From positions 1 to 64,000 of the forward strand of contig AZLU01000144.1 in NCBI GenBank assembly GCA_002224055.1: 64,000 nucleotides of DNA, read 5' to 3'. Below, in pieces: positions 1-12,562 of the stretch; the stretch's first letter is position 1; the number at the start of each line of letters is the position of its first letter. The notes under the pieces are model-generated. The model had not been told where the DNA came from. It made no database searches and saw only the letters and a list, made by a program, of their open reading frames with translations. Position numbers and translations under genes: made by a program. Source of the stretch: Pezizomycotina sp. ARF18 (lineage: Eukaryota; Ascomycota).

Positions 1-346
1 GTGGAAAGATTGCAGCTGCTTCGTGAAGTCGCGGTCTGTCGAGGTAATTGACCTTGTGTATTTGACAAACTCGGGGACGATATTGAGCTTTTCGAAAAAA
101 CGGAAGTATTTTTTAGCATTCCTAACTACAGGCCTCTTTCCATGGAAACAGGAGGTAACTTACGTTCAATAAGTGTTGAGTTTGTTCAATATCTTCATTG
201 AAACTCTGAGCACGTTTAATCCCTCGCAGAGCTTTCGTTCCCTTAGCATGAGCGTCTGGTTCTCGTTCAGTTCCTGCAAATGTCGATATAACGGTCCTTC
301 GTATCTATGAGTGGAGTCTTGATTAGCAATGGTATCACAGAGATGA

Positions 347-377
<31 letters not shown>

Positions 378-1277
378 GATTTTTAAGAGCGACTTACTCT
401 GCCGATACATTCGGCGTATTGCAAACCTCCAAGAGGTCCGAAACCCACCGCGACCCTTAATTCGAGCTTCATCGAGAGAACAGGAGGTCGTCGATGCTGT
501 TGAGTAAACACGGCGGAGGTTACGAATCAAAGAGGATTGCTGGCCGCCTGATTCGTGGACGTGAAGAATGTGACTTTCTCGAATACTTTTCGATCCACTT
601 GCGTTCTACAAAAAAAGGAGATTCAGAAAGCCATAGACATATTTAAAGAAGGGAGTTGTACTTACGAAGTCTACTCTTTTCTTGAATAGCCGTTCTCGGC
701 TCAGGCATGTAATCCGCCCACCAACCGGTGATGATGAAAAGAAGAGACGCATGCGACTATAGCGCCGTCACGGCATTGCTATGGGAGAAAAAGTTAGCAG
801 TCTTTCGGTAAGTAATTGGATGTGCGAGGCTTACGGCGACTTCAGCGTGGTACTCTGCGGGCTAAGTAGTTGGCGGGATCATATCGACAGTATTGATTGG
901 TACACTTTTCCGCATTAAACTAAGTAGTCGAAGAATGAATATTAGCATAGTAATCTCAATGAGTTGTTAAAAGACAATTAGTGTCATTGGATACTCACTA
1001 TTAAGATTTCATCCATACATCGTGGCGCGGTAATATGTTCCATGCGCGCGTCGCGAATCAAGGTGAAGCCTGGATACTGCTCTGGTGAGGGTGGCACTTC
1101 TGGCTCGATGAAGCCAGGCATTTGCAGTCGCCAGGTCATCTTGATTGGAGACCATGCCAGAAGCCTAACATCGCAAACAACTTGGCTAAGCTGTTCGCGG
1201 CATCTCTCCGAAGAGCCCGTAGAATAGCAGCATCGACGCGGTATATTCTTGATTTGTCTCCATCGGCGTCATAATGC
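1..1277. other. Left-edge stretch without a confident gene
   Basis: No convincing coding exon is seen here. The stretch may hold the decayed 3' end or the downstream flank of the minus-strand helicase that follows, since short open pieces on the minus strand continue into it, but none carries a recognisable motif. It contains a 29-base T run at 349-377. Confidence 0.4.
349..377. repeat. T homopolymer, 29 bases
   Basis: Uninterrupted T run. The flanks share nothing with the other long A/T runs in the window, so it is a simple homopolymer rather than the tail of a recognisable retroposon. Confidence 0.95.
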
Positions 1278-4200
1278 TCACGATCCTGTCGATGGAGCGG
1301 AAGGGAAGCTGGCTGAAAGTACGCGCCTTTGGATGATCGCGGAAATGAACATGATATACTTCGAAACCACAATTAGCACTGTATCTATAGTAAATGAAGA
1401 TCTGAAGCCCCTTACTAGAATATCCAAGAAGTACGTAATCGTCTCCGGAACCTCTGTCACGGTCTGCGGATTCGCCAGATGTCTAACTTGGTAAGATATT
1501 GCTGCGCGGTTGTACAACATTTTAACCCAGCCGAAGGTGATCTCAACGATGAAGTTATTACGTTCAGTAACTTCTGCAAACCTTGGGGAGCTCGATGTCC
1601 ATGATGGACCGACGTCCTCGAACTCTAACTCGGAAATAATCTTCGCCATACAGAAATGAACGATCCTCCTGATTTCCGGTTGCTCTAACTCATCGTGGAT
1701 AGCGGGGTTCTCGCAGGCAAAACTACGAGCGCGTCTTCGAAACGTTGGGCGGAGATGTAGGTATCCCAAGCCTCCCTGACGCGAGACTGGCTCGTCATGA
1801 GCTCAACAGGTTCTCAGTTGTCCCTGTTCGCGAAGAATTTCTCCTTCGTTTCGTCGCTACCAGGATGTTGATGATCTTCGCCTCGCGTTCCTTCCGAAAC
1901 ATCTCCGCCGTTAGGAGGATATGAGCAGCGTGCCATGCCGGTATTTTTCTGCGTACTCATTTCGTCTTGTGCCTATTTCAAAATTAGCTTATTGTTATAG
2001 GGTGGTAGGATGTTTAAACGTACTGGACTTATAATCTATCAATTTATCAAAAATTATTCTCCGTTCCTGAGTGCCACTATGGCGCCGTCATAGTCTTTGC
2101 CTAGGTGCGGGCTTGATACATTCCCACATTGCTCATCTTTCTCGTAGAGCTCAGCTGCCTTAGCGAAGTTTCCGACCTCTTGGTACAATCCCGCGGCGAG
2201 ACTCACTGGCCGTACTCCTCGTAGCACTTGACGGCGTCGTTGAACTGTTGGCCTTTTTGAATTGATCGACGGCAACTTCGTATCAAGAGAGCGGATTCTT
2301 CATTTTGAGACCAAGCTGCCGCTGCTTTGCCTTTAATTCCGAAGGCCTTCGCGAGCGCAACTCCTTTCGGGTGACTCTCCTTTGCTGAAGCATTGCTCGC
2401 CTAGATGTAAACGTTAGCTGACGAGTTTACAGGGATTTACACATGAAAACCCTTACAATCTCGTATTCGCCCTTCGCCATCATCTGGTGCGCCTCTTCAC
2501 CCAAAGCTTCGGTTATGCGCCGTTCCCGGACGGATGGACGCCAGGAGATCCTTCGCATTTACCTTCGAAGACCTCACTACGTCAAGTAACCACTTGTCTG
2601 GGTCATTCCCGCGACACATCTGTAAGAGCTCACGGATGATTTTTCCGACTCTTCGAAGATCCACAGCCTAGCTTGAGCGCGCGTGACAGCTACGTACAAG
2701 CCTCTTCATCTCTGTGCACAACCCGCATACTTGCTCTTGTCGATAGTCCAGCTTTCTTGAGTACGCCAGTGCCAAAGCCCTGAAGCCCAGTACTGCTCTC
2801 GCCCTCGGTGAAGAAGTTGTAAAGCAGGACATCCTCGAATTCCAATACCTTTGCTCTGGAGGATTGTGGCACAAAGGTGTTCATTTCACAGCGATAGCAC
2901 GAAAGGCGGCTGCGGCTTCAGCGTCCGGACGAGAACAACTTGATCGGCACCAAGGATGATCCGAGGTTAGTAGGATCACGAGGCCGAACGTGTTCTCGCA
3001 AAGCGTCTGCGAATCGAATCCGACGAGAGAATCGGAAGAGACCCTGGAACTTGCCGATTTCAACCGGTAGTTTGTCAATGGATTCCGGAGGCAAGCACTT
3101 CCATATCCAATCCGTCGCGACGACGCGAAGCGAGAATACCCTGTGCGATCGGTATTCTCAACTAGCGGGGAGAGCGTCGGCGTAGCCCACTTCCTTGTTA
3201 TTCGAGAACTCTGCGAGAGGTTTGTAGTGGTTGAAGAAGTTACCCTTGACGTCCTGGAAGCGGAAAGTGCTGGCGCTTCATTCTCTCGTATCGCTCGAAT
3301 AGCTGGTAGACCTGTTTCCTTTCTGTTTCGCCTGGAACGTGGACGCGACCTTGGTGTTTGGTGGAGGTATTCCTCCTCCGTCATGTTTCTCAACTCCGGC
3401 ACGAGCAGTGAAGCTCCCTTGATGATCCCCATGATCTCGGCAAAGACAATGTCTGGGACTAGGCGGTTTTCACAGAACCCGACATATTGGTCCAGTACTC
3501 CATCTTGAAATTTTCAAACGTGACCTCACGTGGCGGACGTCGGCAAGGGCTTTCGTAGAGGAGCTCTGATCTCGTTCATAATTTTGTGCACGGCGTACTT
3601 GTCGTTCAACAGCAGTGGCTCCGCTTTCTCGATGGTATTCTCAATTGCCGTGAGAATTTCATCTACGTGCAAACGAGGGCGCGTCTTTCTCCTCCATCGA
3701 CCAAAAGTCCGTAGCTTTCTCAAGCCGATGCTTCACGTAGGAGTTCGTGAACTGTCGGAATGAGAGCCGGCGTACACTGTCGTGCTCATTTTTCGCCGCC
3801 CCTGGGTCGACTAATCCGGCGAGCTCGCATTCGATCAGTCTGTCCGATGTAACCCTTACCTTCTCAGCCAGGACGGGGGAGCGCGTAAGGAAGACCTGGC
3901 CCCATATTTAACGTTCCGGTCGCTTCATTAAGTTACGCGAGAGGAGGCGGAATACAAGGCAGGAGGTTTTGCCTCCCGTGCCCTGCGGCGAGGATGAAAG
4001 TAGGCGTGTCGGCATGTGGTGATAACGTCTCGCTCGGTCTTCGATAGGTCGAAGCGGACTCCGCGTCGGATCCCTTGCTAACAAGGCGTTCAGGACATTT
4101 TTGGGTGAGGGTGTAGAATTTCCCTACTGCTCGAATATTAGCGTTTTTCTCTCCCGTCCACTATCTTTCATATAATGATCGATGAAATATAAATTCCGGT

Positions 4201-5967
4201 AACGACGGCTTGGTGAAGCTCCAAGCACTCCTGCCTAGTCAACGCCATCTCCTCTGTTCTCTTATCGAGTCGCTCTCCTCAACATCTGAGGAGTAGGACC
4301 TTGCTAACGGGATCTACGTAACGCTTCTTGCAAGCTTCAATGTGCGGGCGTGTAGGTCATCATAACCTTGCGGATGAACTCGATGCTGTTATTGACCTAT
4401 GAGACGTTAACACAGCTTTTGCGCCCCGATTATTGCCTAGGTTGAAGCACTTACGTCTTTGTGGTCTCCAATACGCCAAACTGCGGAGGGTTGATGTGTT
4501 AACAAAGCCTGAATCTCAGATTGGAAAGAAAATAATGCTCACCCATGATAACCTGTGCCATGCATGCCTCTCGTACTCGAGGGCGATATCCACCGACCAC
4601 AATTCTACCATTTGTATGATACACGGCCTTTTGAATAGGAACGGCAAGTCAGAGCAGTTTTGCTTTCTCTTCAGCCCGCTTTGTTTGCCGCCCCAGTCCC
4701 CGAAGATAACGCCATGAACTTGCTTCGGACTTGTTCAAATTGTCCTACAGAAAAGTTATATATAATATGACGAGGATCGAAAAGTGAAAAGTCTCATCTG
4801 ATTTCTCACGATCCAAGACTTACCATTCTCGCAGATTTCCCCGATGTCCTTGATTGCCCGCGAAGACAAACAATTCTCCACAAGCCAATTCCGGTATGGT
4901 GGTGGCTCCCTTTGATTGCAGAAGGGCCTGAGTACTGGCCAACTCGGTCCCTGCTTGATGCGGATTACGCAACTGCTGCACGGAAAATCAGCGCCAACAT
5001 CTCGAGGACGTAGCTGCTGCAAGACATTTCCAGATATTGAACGGTGTTCAGCAACTGCGGCCTAGTCTTGACGTCTGGCAAATCGAGGCTTTTAAGCAAT
5101 TCCATCTTCTCCGTTCGACCTCGATCTTGAATATCTGCTGCTTATTACCGGTTGTACTGGGGTTGGTAATCGAGGCGGATTTTTGTCGTTCTTGGTCAGC
5201 TTCCTCATGTTGTTTTGTGTACGGTCGCGAGGGTCGGTATCTCCTCCTTGGCCAGGTTCATCGCGGGGTGCAGGTTGAAGTACGAGAGTAGAATCTGCAC
5301 GGAATTCCAAGTCTTATCTGCCTTCTGCAGTGATTTGTGTCCGCACCCGGCCGCATTCTAATGAGCTTGTTGTTCCACGCGGTGACGGTGGATTTATCTA
5401 AGTATCTGCTGATTGAAGTATGGTATTCCCCGTCGCGCGAAGATGATCTTCCTCAAGCACGCTGCGCCGTCCGAGGTGGCACAAAGGGTCTCGACGAGTC
5501 CGGGATCGACGCAATCCAGTGAAACAAAGACGTAAGTTCCGCAGCGATCTCTTCGTTGAAGTTGTGTGTTGAAGAGCTCGAGAGTAACGACGAGGAAGTC
5601 GCGAATGCTTCCCTATCCTTCAGCGATTCGAACGAGAGGTTACCTTCTCCGAGTTCTTCCTCGGTAGCGTCGATGAGACGAACTAAGATTCCTTGAGGAT
5701 GGCAATGCCGAGGTTGAGAGTGCTGGGCTTATCTGCGGGAGATGGGGTTGCATGGTTGACGAAGCGGACGAAGACGATGAGGCGAAGGAGGCACTGGGAA
5801 GTTCGAGAGGAAGAGCTCGCGAAGGACCGGATCGTCCCAACGTCGGCGATCATGTTTGGAGATTTCTGGATATAGTGCCAGGCCTGCTCGAGCTGCCCAC
5901 GAACGGACATTCCAGGGTCCCTCCTACCGCTGAGGAGGTTGTTTACGAGCTTGTGAGCTGTAACCAT
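1278..5967 (-). pseudogene. TRANK1-like UvrD-family helicase with TPR-like C-terminus (shifted or broken)
   Basis: A large fungal P-loop helicase of the TRANK1/UvrD type, read right to left. A Walker A-like segment PQGTGGKTSC lies near 3960-3990, followed by FLTRSPVLAEKVRVTSD near 3840-3890, which matches the family's post-Walker block. SRAKVLEFEDVLLYNFFTEG near 2810-2870 corresponds to the KGLEFDDVLLYNFF helicase motif. EVGNFAKAAELYEKDEQ near 2150-2190 is TPR-like, as in the family's C-terminal half. Order and spacing fit one gene of over 1,500 codons. The pieces lie in all three frames with stops between, so as it stands it encodes no complete helicase. The start near 5967 (MVTAHKLVNNLL) is a guess. 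The family identification rests on these motifs. Whether the breaks are real or assembly indels is open. Confidence 0.75.
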
Positions 5968-6345
5968 GGTTGAAACGCCGTCTCGTGATAGGTATAAGAA
6001 TATGTGATATGTGAAAGAGGCTATTAAATGAAATTTGATGGTTTATTGGACGTTTTGACGAAGTTCAGGAGAGCTGTGATGAAGGTAATGTTTTCAGAGG
6101 TGGACGATGTCTAGTTGTGGTGTTTTTATTTGTTTGGCAAAAGAGATTTGCACAAGGAATCATTTTATTTTATTTTATTTTATTTTATTTTATTTTATTT
6201 TATTTTATTTTATTTATTACTATTACTTGACCTTTCTTTCCTCTTCTCCTTCTTTCTCTAACAAACAACCGTACTAAGCCACGAGGCTTTCTAGAAAGAC
6301 CTACGTCCTGTATCCTTATATATATCATCAAAAGCATACTCGGGG
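5968..6345. other. Intergenic with TTTTA microsatellite
   Basis: Spacer between the minus-strand helicase remnant and the plus-strand nucleotidyltransferase-like gene, so it may hold both 5' regions. The only clear element is the TTTTA repeat listed next. Confidence 0.5.
6163..6216. repeat. (TTTTA)n pentanucleotide microsatellite
   Basis: About ten head-to-tail units of TTTTA, almost perfect. Confidence 0.97.
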
Positions 6346-7799
6346 GTGCTGCAGGTTTCGAGACAGACGCCACCATATTTCGCCTGCGTAGGAAGAAGAA
6401 CATCAAAGTCCTTCTCGACGTGGACTGTATCCGACGCGAATTTGCTCTCATCTCTCCACCGCCGACATCTTCTACCTCTCGTCCAGTTGCTCTGCCTTCC
6501 GTACGCTCAACCTCAATCTGTATGGGACGTGAACGGGCACTCCTGAACTTCGTCGACCCCATCGCTTTTCGAAGTGCGATGGCGAAGTCGAACACTCTCG
6601 TGTCTGGTTCGGAGGTCATCAAGTTCCTCGGCCGTGGAGAATGGAAGACTGGACCGTTGGATGTTACGTCCAGCAAGGGGACAGCATGACTGAGATGCAC
6701 AACTACCTGATCGACCACGAGTGGTACAGGGTGCTGCCGTACGACTGGAGCGTCTTACCGAGACCGCGATTGCGCGTAAGGTCAAAAAGGCTAGGATGGA
6801 AAAAGAGCCTGAGGATCTCCAGAAGGGGAACCACAGGTATATTAAGGAAATCGGGGATCTTAGTAGTGCTAGTGCATCATCAAGGTAATCAAGTCCGAAT
6901 ACCAAAAGAGCTCTCGTTTATGTGAATCTCTTAGCTTACAGCGCGTGGTCGTGTCAAAGGTCATCCGGCTTATAAACTACAGCTACATCACAACGGGAAC
7001 GTCCAGTCATCCGCCTCGTCATAACCCCTCACGTTCCTATCTTCACAATCCTCAACGACTTCCATTCACCTGCGCCATGCACTCTACACCTGGAACAAAG
7101 CGTACAGCCTCTTCCCGTTCCTGACTTTCAAGCACGGCCACAGCATCCCGCTCAAGTCGTATTCCCCGAGCTTGATGAGCAAATCTGCCGTCTACCTAGA
7201 TTACGGACTGGCACGCGTCGGCCACGAGCATCTCTATGACTCGGACAACTTTCCGCTCCGCTTCCACCGCTCCATTACCGATAAATACTCTTGGGTCCTC
7301 CCTTTCGACTGCAGCGACATCGACATTCGCTCTCCTAAGAAGAGCGCCTTAGAATGTACCGCGTTCAACGTTATCCAATCAAAATACACCTTCTGCCGTC
7401 TCCGCGGCGTCCACGACGTTGATTACCATCACGAGATCGCGTGCACGCTTTTCACAGCTCCCACATTGCGAGAAGAATATGTCACCGATGCCTCCCGTTG
7501 AAAGACAGCAAGGGTTGGAACATGAACTGGCCGATCGATTTGTTATAGTACAACATGTGCACGATCGGAACTTGGAGGAGCTTTTTGGATCATGGTCGAA
7601 TGCTATAGGACACGAGGGCATGGGTGTTATGTGGGATAAGTGCGTGGTGCCCTGGCACGAGACTTGGTCGATGTCTAATGTGGGTAGACAGGGCGATCAG
7701 GTTTGCTTCGACAGGTCGAGAATTGGCCGCCGCACGAAGAAGCTTAATACCAAAGCTCTCCTATCACGTCAATCCGGAATTCAGCTATGCTGATCCTGG
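6346..7799 (+). pseudogene. Fungal nucleotidyltransferase-fold-like family protein, copy 1 (shifted)
   Basis: Pieces in several plus-strand frames line up with the minus-strand locus at 20.7-22.3 kb. FVDPIAFRSAMAKSNTLVSG matches VDDPIAFRSLMRNIGTVAAG there. Both continue with an ALxFL-like stretch, and then the TWNKAYSLFPFLTF-type block here (near 7090) matches NFYTWDKSYSLFPWLSF there. DKYSWVLPFD...AFNVIQSKY (near 7290-7390) matches CSWILSFD...VFNVIKSHY. SGSxxIxFL followed about 10 residues later by LDVY resembles the hGS...D-h-D-h signature of nucleotidyltransferases, and I recall uncharacterised fungal proteins with SGSxALxF...DLDLYV. Function is unknown. The reading frame changes several times, including just after the putative active-site motif, so a full protein is not encoded as written. 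Confidence 0.55.
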
Positions 7800-8270
7800 C
7801 AGACAGTAATGATGAGAATCTTCGACGGTTACACACGATTCAGGTCTTGACCCTGTATCTTCCCTCTTTCCCATATATGGCTTCCATTTCTCTCTATTCC
7901 TTTCTTATTATATTAGCTCTCAGCAGAGGTACTTGTTTCTTCATTTGGCATTAGAATATCCTTTTCCAATAACTTAACTAATATGGAAATACCCGTGGGC
8001 GGTCTATTAAACTTTCCTTCCCGTGTTATGACAAATTCACTTGTTTACTACCGGTACATACACTATCATGATCGCGAACACTTGAGATATTCGGCGGTCT
8101 GCACTCGAATACAACTGGTAAAGGGGAACCGAAATCCTGTAATTTCCACTAACAAGGTCTCTCCAGGATATATTCGTCTCCTCCCGTTAATACAAGCATC
8201 CGAACCTGATCGTAGCTCTTTAAATATCATACCTCCGATAGCCAATAACCACTGTGCTATGCTCTACCCC
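7800..8270. other. Intergenic, nothing recognised
   Basis: No motif or splice-consistent coding is seen. It lies between two converging genes and probably holds their 3' flanks. One overlapping plus-strand open frame is the antisense shadow of the hydratase gene. Confidence 0.4.
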
Positions 8271-8996
8271 TCACTCCAAAGCATTCATCTCCGTATTCCC
8301 CAACACCTTTGCTGGAAACTCCTCCTCCCCCAATGCCGTCGTATGCGCCCACGGCTTCAACCCAACCTCCTTCCTAATAACATCAACAAAGCACCCCGAC
8401 CACTTCAACCTCGGATACCTCTCCATAACAACCTTCACCACCTCATCGTTCACTATATCCCTATTAAGCCCCACATTATCCAATGTCGTAGCGAGCTGTA
8501 ATACCTGCCCCAGCAACGTAATCTTCCCGTTAACGCCTAAATCTTGATGCCGTATAATCGCTTCAGTAACCGCATCCGCGAGCGGTCTCGGCGCGTCTAG
8601 TTGCCGTGTTAGGAGGTCGTGCGCGATTATTCCGCCGTGGAATTCGAAGGAGAGGAGGGCGGAGGATATGTTTGTGGGTGTGGTGCCGATGTCGTGTAGC
8701 AGGGATGCGATGAGGTAGGCTTCTGCGGAGAGGGATAGCGTGGCGAAGTGGTGGGAGGCGATTGCGAGACCGTAGTGGTAGACGCGCATGGAGTGGTTGA
8801 AGGTCGGTTCGGGGAGGTGTTCTTTTGCGTAGGTGATTATGCTGTTTGCGAGGGGGAGGCCGGAGGGAGGCGGGATTGAAGATGCGGGGGCGGCAGAGAA
8901 GGTCGGCGATGAGCGGATTGGTGCGAGGAATGTGGCGGGGTCGAGCGGGACGGCGGTGAAGCTGTAGCGGGTGCTTAACTCTGGTGACTGTACCAT
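8271..8996 (-). CDS. HD-domain cyanamide hydratase-like (urea hydro-lyase) protein
   Basis: An intact single-exon ORF of 241 codons with an ATG start. It matches fungal cyanamide hydratases (cyanamide to urea, a metal-dependent HD enzyme). The HD-superfamily ligands are all present: His68 in FNHSMRVYHYG, His101-Asp102 in LLHDIGT, His150 in EAIIRHQD, and Asp173 in TTLDNVG. The C-terminal YPRLKWSGCF...KPWAHTT block typical of this subfamily is also there. Length agrees with the family (about 240-250 residues). There is no signal peptide, so it is probably cytosolic. The family acts on cyanamide or related nitriles, and the physiological substrate in most fungi is unproven. It is one of very few conserved genes in the window with no frame problem. 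Confidence 0.93.
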   Translation of the reverse strand: MVQSPELSTRYSFTAVPLDPATFLAPIRSSPTFSAAPASSIPPPSGLPLANSIITYAKEHLPEPTFNHSMRVYHYGLAIASHHFATLSLSAEAYLIASLLHDIGTTPTNISSALLSFEFHGGIIAHDLLTRQLDAPRPLADAVTEAIIRHQDLGVNGKITLLGQVLQLATTLDNVGLNRDIVNDEVVKVVMERYPRLKWSGCFVDVIRKEVGLKPWAHTTALGEEEFPAKVLGNTEMNALE

Positions 8997-11900
8997 CTTT
9001 TCAATTTCGTATGATTGATCTTGATATTGAGCAGTTTTAGTTTTAATTCCTTGATGGATCGAAGCTAAACCGCGATTACTTATAGAAAGTCGAATATAAG
9101 AATGCTATTTGCAATTTGAACAGATTGTTCCAGCTTCATCATCCTCCAGTGTGTATACTCCAATCTGTTCGAGCTCCTCGTAAATCCTGCCCGGGTCTTT
9201 ACAAATCAAAAATGCCGATTTATAATATGCTTCTGAGTTTTCTGCGTCATCCCGCATGGATTAGTCGTGGTCAATTCGCCGAATCGTGTTCCGAGGTGTT
9301 CCTCCGCGGAGAAACAAGAGACTCCAACGCCACGCGTTGTCACGTTATGGGCGAGCTTACGGAGAAATGGATGAGTTCTGACAACGTGCCGAAAAGGAGT
9401 ATATTAATCATATTGCGGATAATTCTCTTAGGTCTTTAGGCTTCGTAGGATAATTTGATAGTATACTGAGATGCATACTTATTGCTTAAAGCCCGAGCTC
9501 GAAATCGCCGATAGGATCGGTAATTTGTGGCCAGATGAAGTTGCTCCCGATTATGTAGTAACGCCGAACTTTATTGGAGTGTAGTCTTTATATATATATC
9601 ATGAGCCCCTTCTTTAGTCAGTGACAGCGAGTTCTCGGTATCTTAAAAGAGGAAGTTGATATCAATTGGAGAAGAAATCAATATCCATGGTCGAGCACAA
9701 AGTCTTAGCTTTTAAAACATGGATGCTCTTCACGGGCCGCGGACGAAATCGATCATGATTTCAATACACCTGAATATATATATAGCTACTTTATAGAAAG
9801 TAGCGATGTCTAGTCCGCTTTTCTGCTTATTACGCTAGAACGAAGCTTCGAAGCAATATCGATGCATTTGTCTAGGACATTGAGGACGGTGAATTGCGGG
9901 TTTTAACGACTACTAAGCTCATGTTCTAGCACTGATCGCATAATCTGTGTTTAATTGTACAGGCTTCCGATGACAATAAGCACTGCGGGCGACTATGGTG
10001 GAATAAACCCCCCCCCCCCCCCCAAATTCGAGAAATTAAGAGGCCTCTATATAAGTACAAACGGGATTGACGTAAAATCTTCAGTATTTCTCTCATTGGG
10101 GCACGTAACTTAACAGCCAGAAGCACTGTCCGCAGCAAGCTACCATAATTAGATGCCCCTCATGTTCTTGTGATCCGCTCCCCGGATTGATGAGCCACTC
10201 GGACTCGGAAAGATATCGTCGGTGGCATAAAGGTCTTCGGATAGGATGTCTGAATTTATCAACATCCGTGAACCGTTGAAACTTGGACAAGCTAGTGAGC
10301 TGGAAGGAATGACTTTCTTTGACTCGAAGGTAAGTATAATGAAGTCGCTGCGAGAGATTACTTTAAAGGACAACACAAAGATGTCGGTAAGGTAGTTTAT
10401 AGGTCCGAGTTCAAATATCTCTCGTTTTATAACTTCAGTAAACTCTAGTCAACGTGTCAGGCCATCTGAGTTTTAGTTACAAACTTAGGACGAAAGATCT
10501 ACGAAAATAATAGCTTCTGAGAAGTCTTTACATATCATCGAATTGTTTCTTCTTCATAGCACGAGGCCCCCAGTTCTTCTAAATGCGAAAATTCGCTTGA
10601 GAAGACATTTCTGAAATCATGGACAAAATCATCGAGCTTTTCGCGTTATATTTATTAAGAAAAAAAAAAAAAAAAAAAAAAAGAGACAAGAAATAAGAAA
10701 AAAGAAATAGCGAAGACAACTAGGCCGTCATCCCTGAACAACACATTTCAAAACACTCTAATTTGTCGCCTTATACAGACGGTGACAGTGTTTCCGGCAA
10801 TCCGAGATTAACATCGAACTGGAAAGTGGATACAAACAAAGTAAAGCAAGGCAAGTCCTAGTCAACCGTCCCCCTTGCAAGGTCGAACGCCTTCCATCCT
10901 CAACTCCAAAAAAGGTGGGACATGACATTCGTTAGGTTTTAAAACCGCCTAGGATCAAGAGAAAAAAGCTGTGTTCGTGGAATAGGCGAGATAGTACGGA
11001 ACAGCCGACGCTACTTTTTCAACACTTCTGGTCGTCTGCAAAGATTAAGGTTCTTTAATGGCTATAGTCTTCACTTAATATGAATTTAAGCCATTCCGAA
11101 TCTTTGGAAGTTTATTATTGGGTTTGAACTCATATTAACTCTATTTTTCTCATGTAAAACATTGCAGGATATATGTAGGAATTAATCGTTGTTTTTCTCC
11201 ACGATACGTAAGCGAACCTCCGAAGCTGCCTCGAGATTCTCCAGCGATTAAGCCCTGTATCCGTCAATACTAGTAATATCTCCTTCGTGTCCCTTGTGAA
11301 TATCGAGACCAATGAAACTTGATCATGGCGGATTTTAAATATATTACAGATTCCAATGCCCTGGAGATTTACCTTATCTTCTGAAGATTCAGGACCAAGC
11401 ATCTGATAGTTTTTCCGCAAGCGATTTCCTGAAGCAATCACATTCTTATCAGGACTACTCTGTAAAAAATTTTCACGAGCAGGTAAAGCGAGACCATGCA
11501 TTTTCATGTTTCTGTTGTATCCACCGCCGCCACAAAACCAAAGTATAGCTACTTGTGCCGGCTGCGAAAATACCTAGGTTTATCCCTTGCTTTGCACTAT
11601 CGGCCGACCGTATTACCATGTACCATGCCATGTTATTTGATTGTTGGGGAAATGAGTTTCGCTCCCATGGTAAAAGCCCAAGAAGCCCAAAAGCACGTCG
11701 CACAGCTCAGTAGTATTTACATCTCACACTAGTCTAGGCTAGGCATCCATCCTTTTCTCACCCACTGCTTTCTGCATGCAGGTGGGGCGGGTCCAGTAAG
11801 CTTTTATGATAGATCCTTTTCCCCCCTCACCTCGCGGGAATTGAAAAAATGGAAGAATAATCCATTGGCTGGTCGCGCCAAAACGTATACAGGACTGCGA

Positions 11901-12562
11901 CAGCTAAATCAGCCTAGGGAATCAGATCATGGCTTACCCCGCAGCGAGGCAAATTCTGAACACGAAAATAACTACCGACGCATAAGGCCGAAAGTCTCGT
12001 GTCAATCATGATCTCCCCAATCTTTCTTTCGTAATTCCCGAGATATTATTATAGAAAGATAACAGAACTTATTTAAGGCAGATTTATAAACGAAATCTAC
12101 GATCGATTAACATCACTCTGGAAAAACATGTCGCGTGTCACCTAATAACGTTTTTCCTCTCCGTGAATTAACCAGAAAAGCTTTTTAGACTTTCGCATTA
12201 ATCTAAAGCTAATATAGCACCTGTTGAGTTTTTCTCCTGCTTATCCACTTACTTGACTTCGCAGGTACTTCCGTATAGAGGTTGATTCATTTCCAACTGC
12301 ATAGAAGCACTCGAAAATTTCATCTTCCTCAGCGCTGCCAAACGTGGAAGGTGTCCCGAAGCCCAGACCGGTGAATATAAGACCCGGAAAAATCCCTTAG
12401 AAATAAAACTTGAGAAACTTTTGTCTATGAGAATATTCCTATTTATTTATTCTTCTTATACTTATTCTTCACATCCTCTGACACGGTATATGTTTTGAGA
12501 CTGGTGGGATTGGAAAAGGGTTGATTGCTTGGAGAGAGATTTAGAAGAAAAACACCATTGCA
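8997..12562. other. 3.5-kb gene-poor stretch
   Basis: No recognisable gene. It holds a run of about 14 Cs near 10010-10023, a 23-base A run at 10660-10682, and two modest unrecognised open frames: 9116-9439 on the plus strand and 11130-11507 on the minus strand. The latter has fairly protein-like composition and could be an exon of an unknown minus-strand gene starting near 11.7 kb. The last few hundred bases are the upstream region of the permease gene. Confidence 0.45.
10660..10682. repeat. A homopolymer, 23 bases
   Basis: Uninterrupted A run followed by an A-rich purine tract. No target-site duplication or upstream element is recognised. Confidence 0.95.

Noticed and set aside
9926-10376. 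Cluster of short minus-strand frames
   Set aside because: Three mutually overlapping frames with no conserved motif around a C homopolymer, typical of non-coding sequence.
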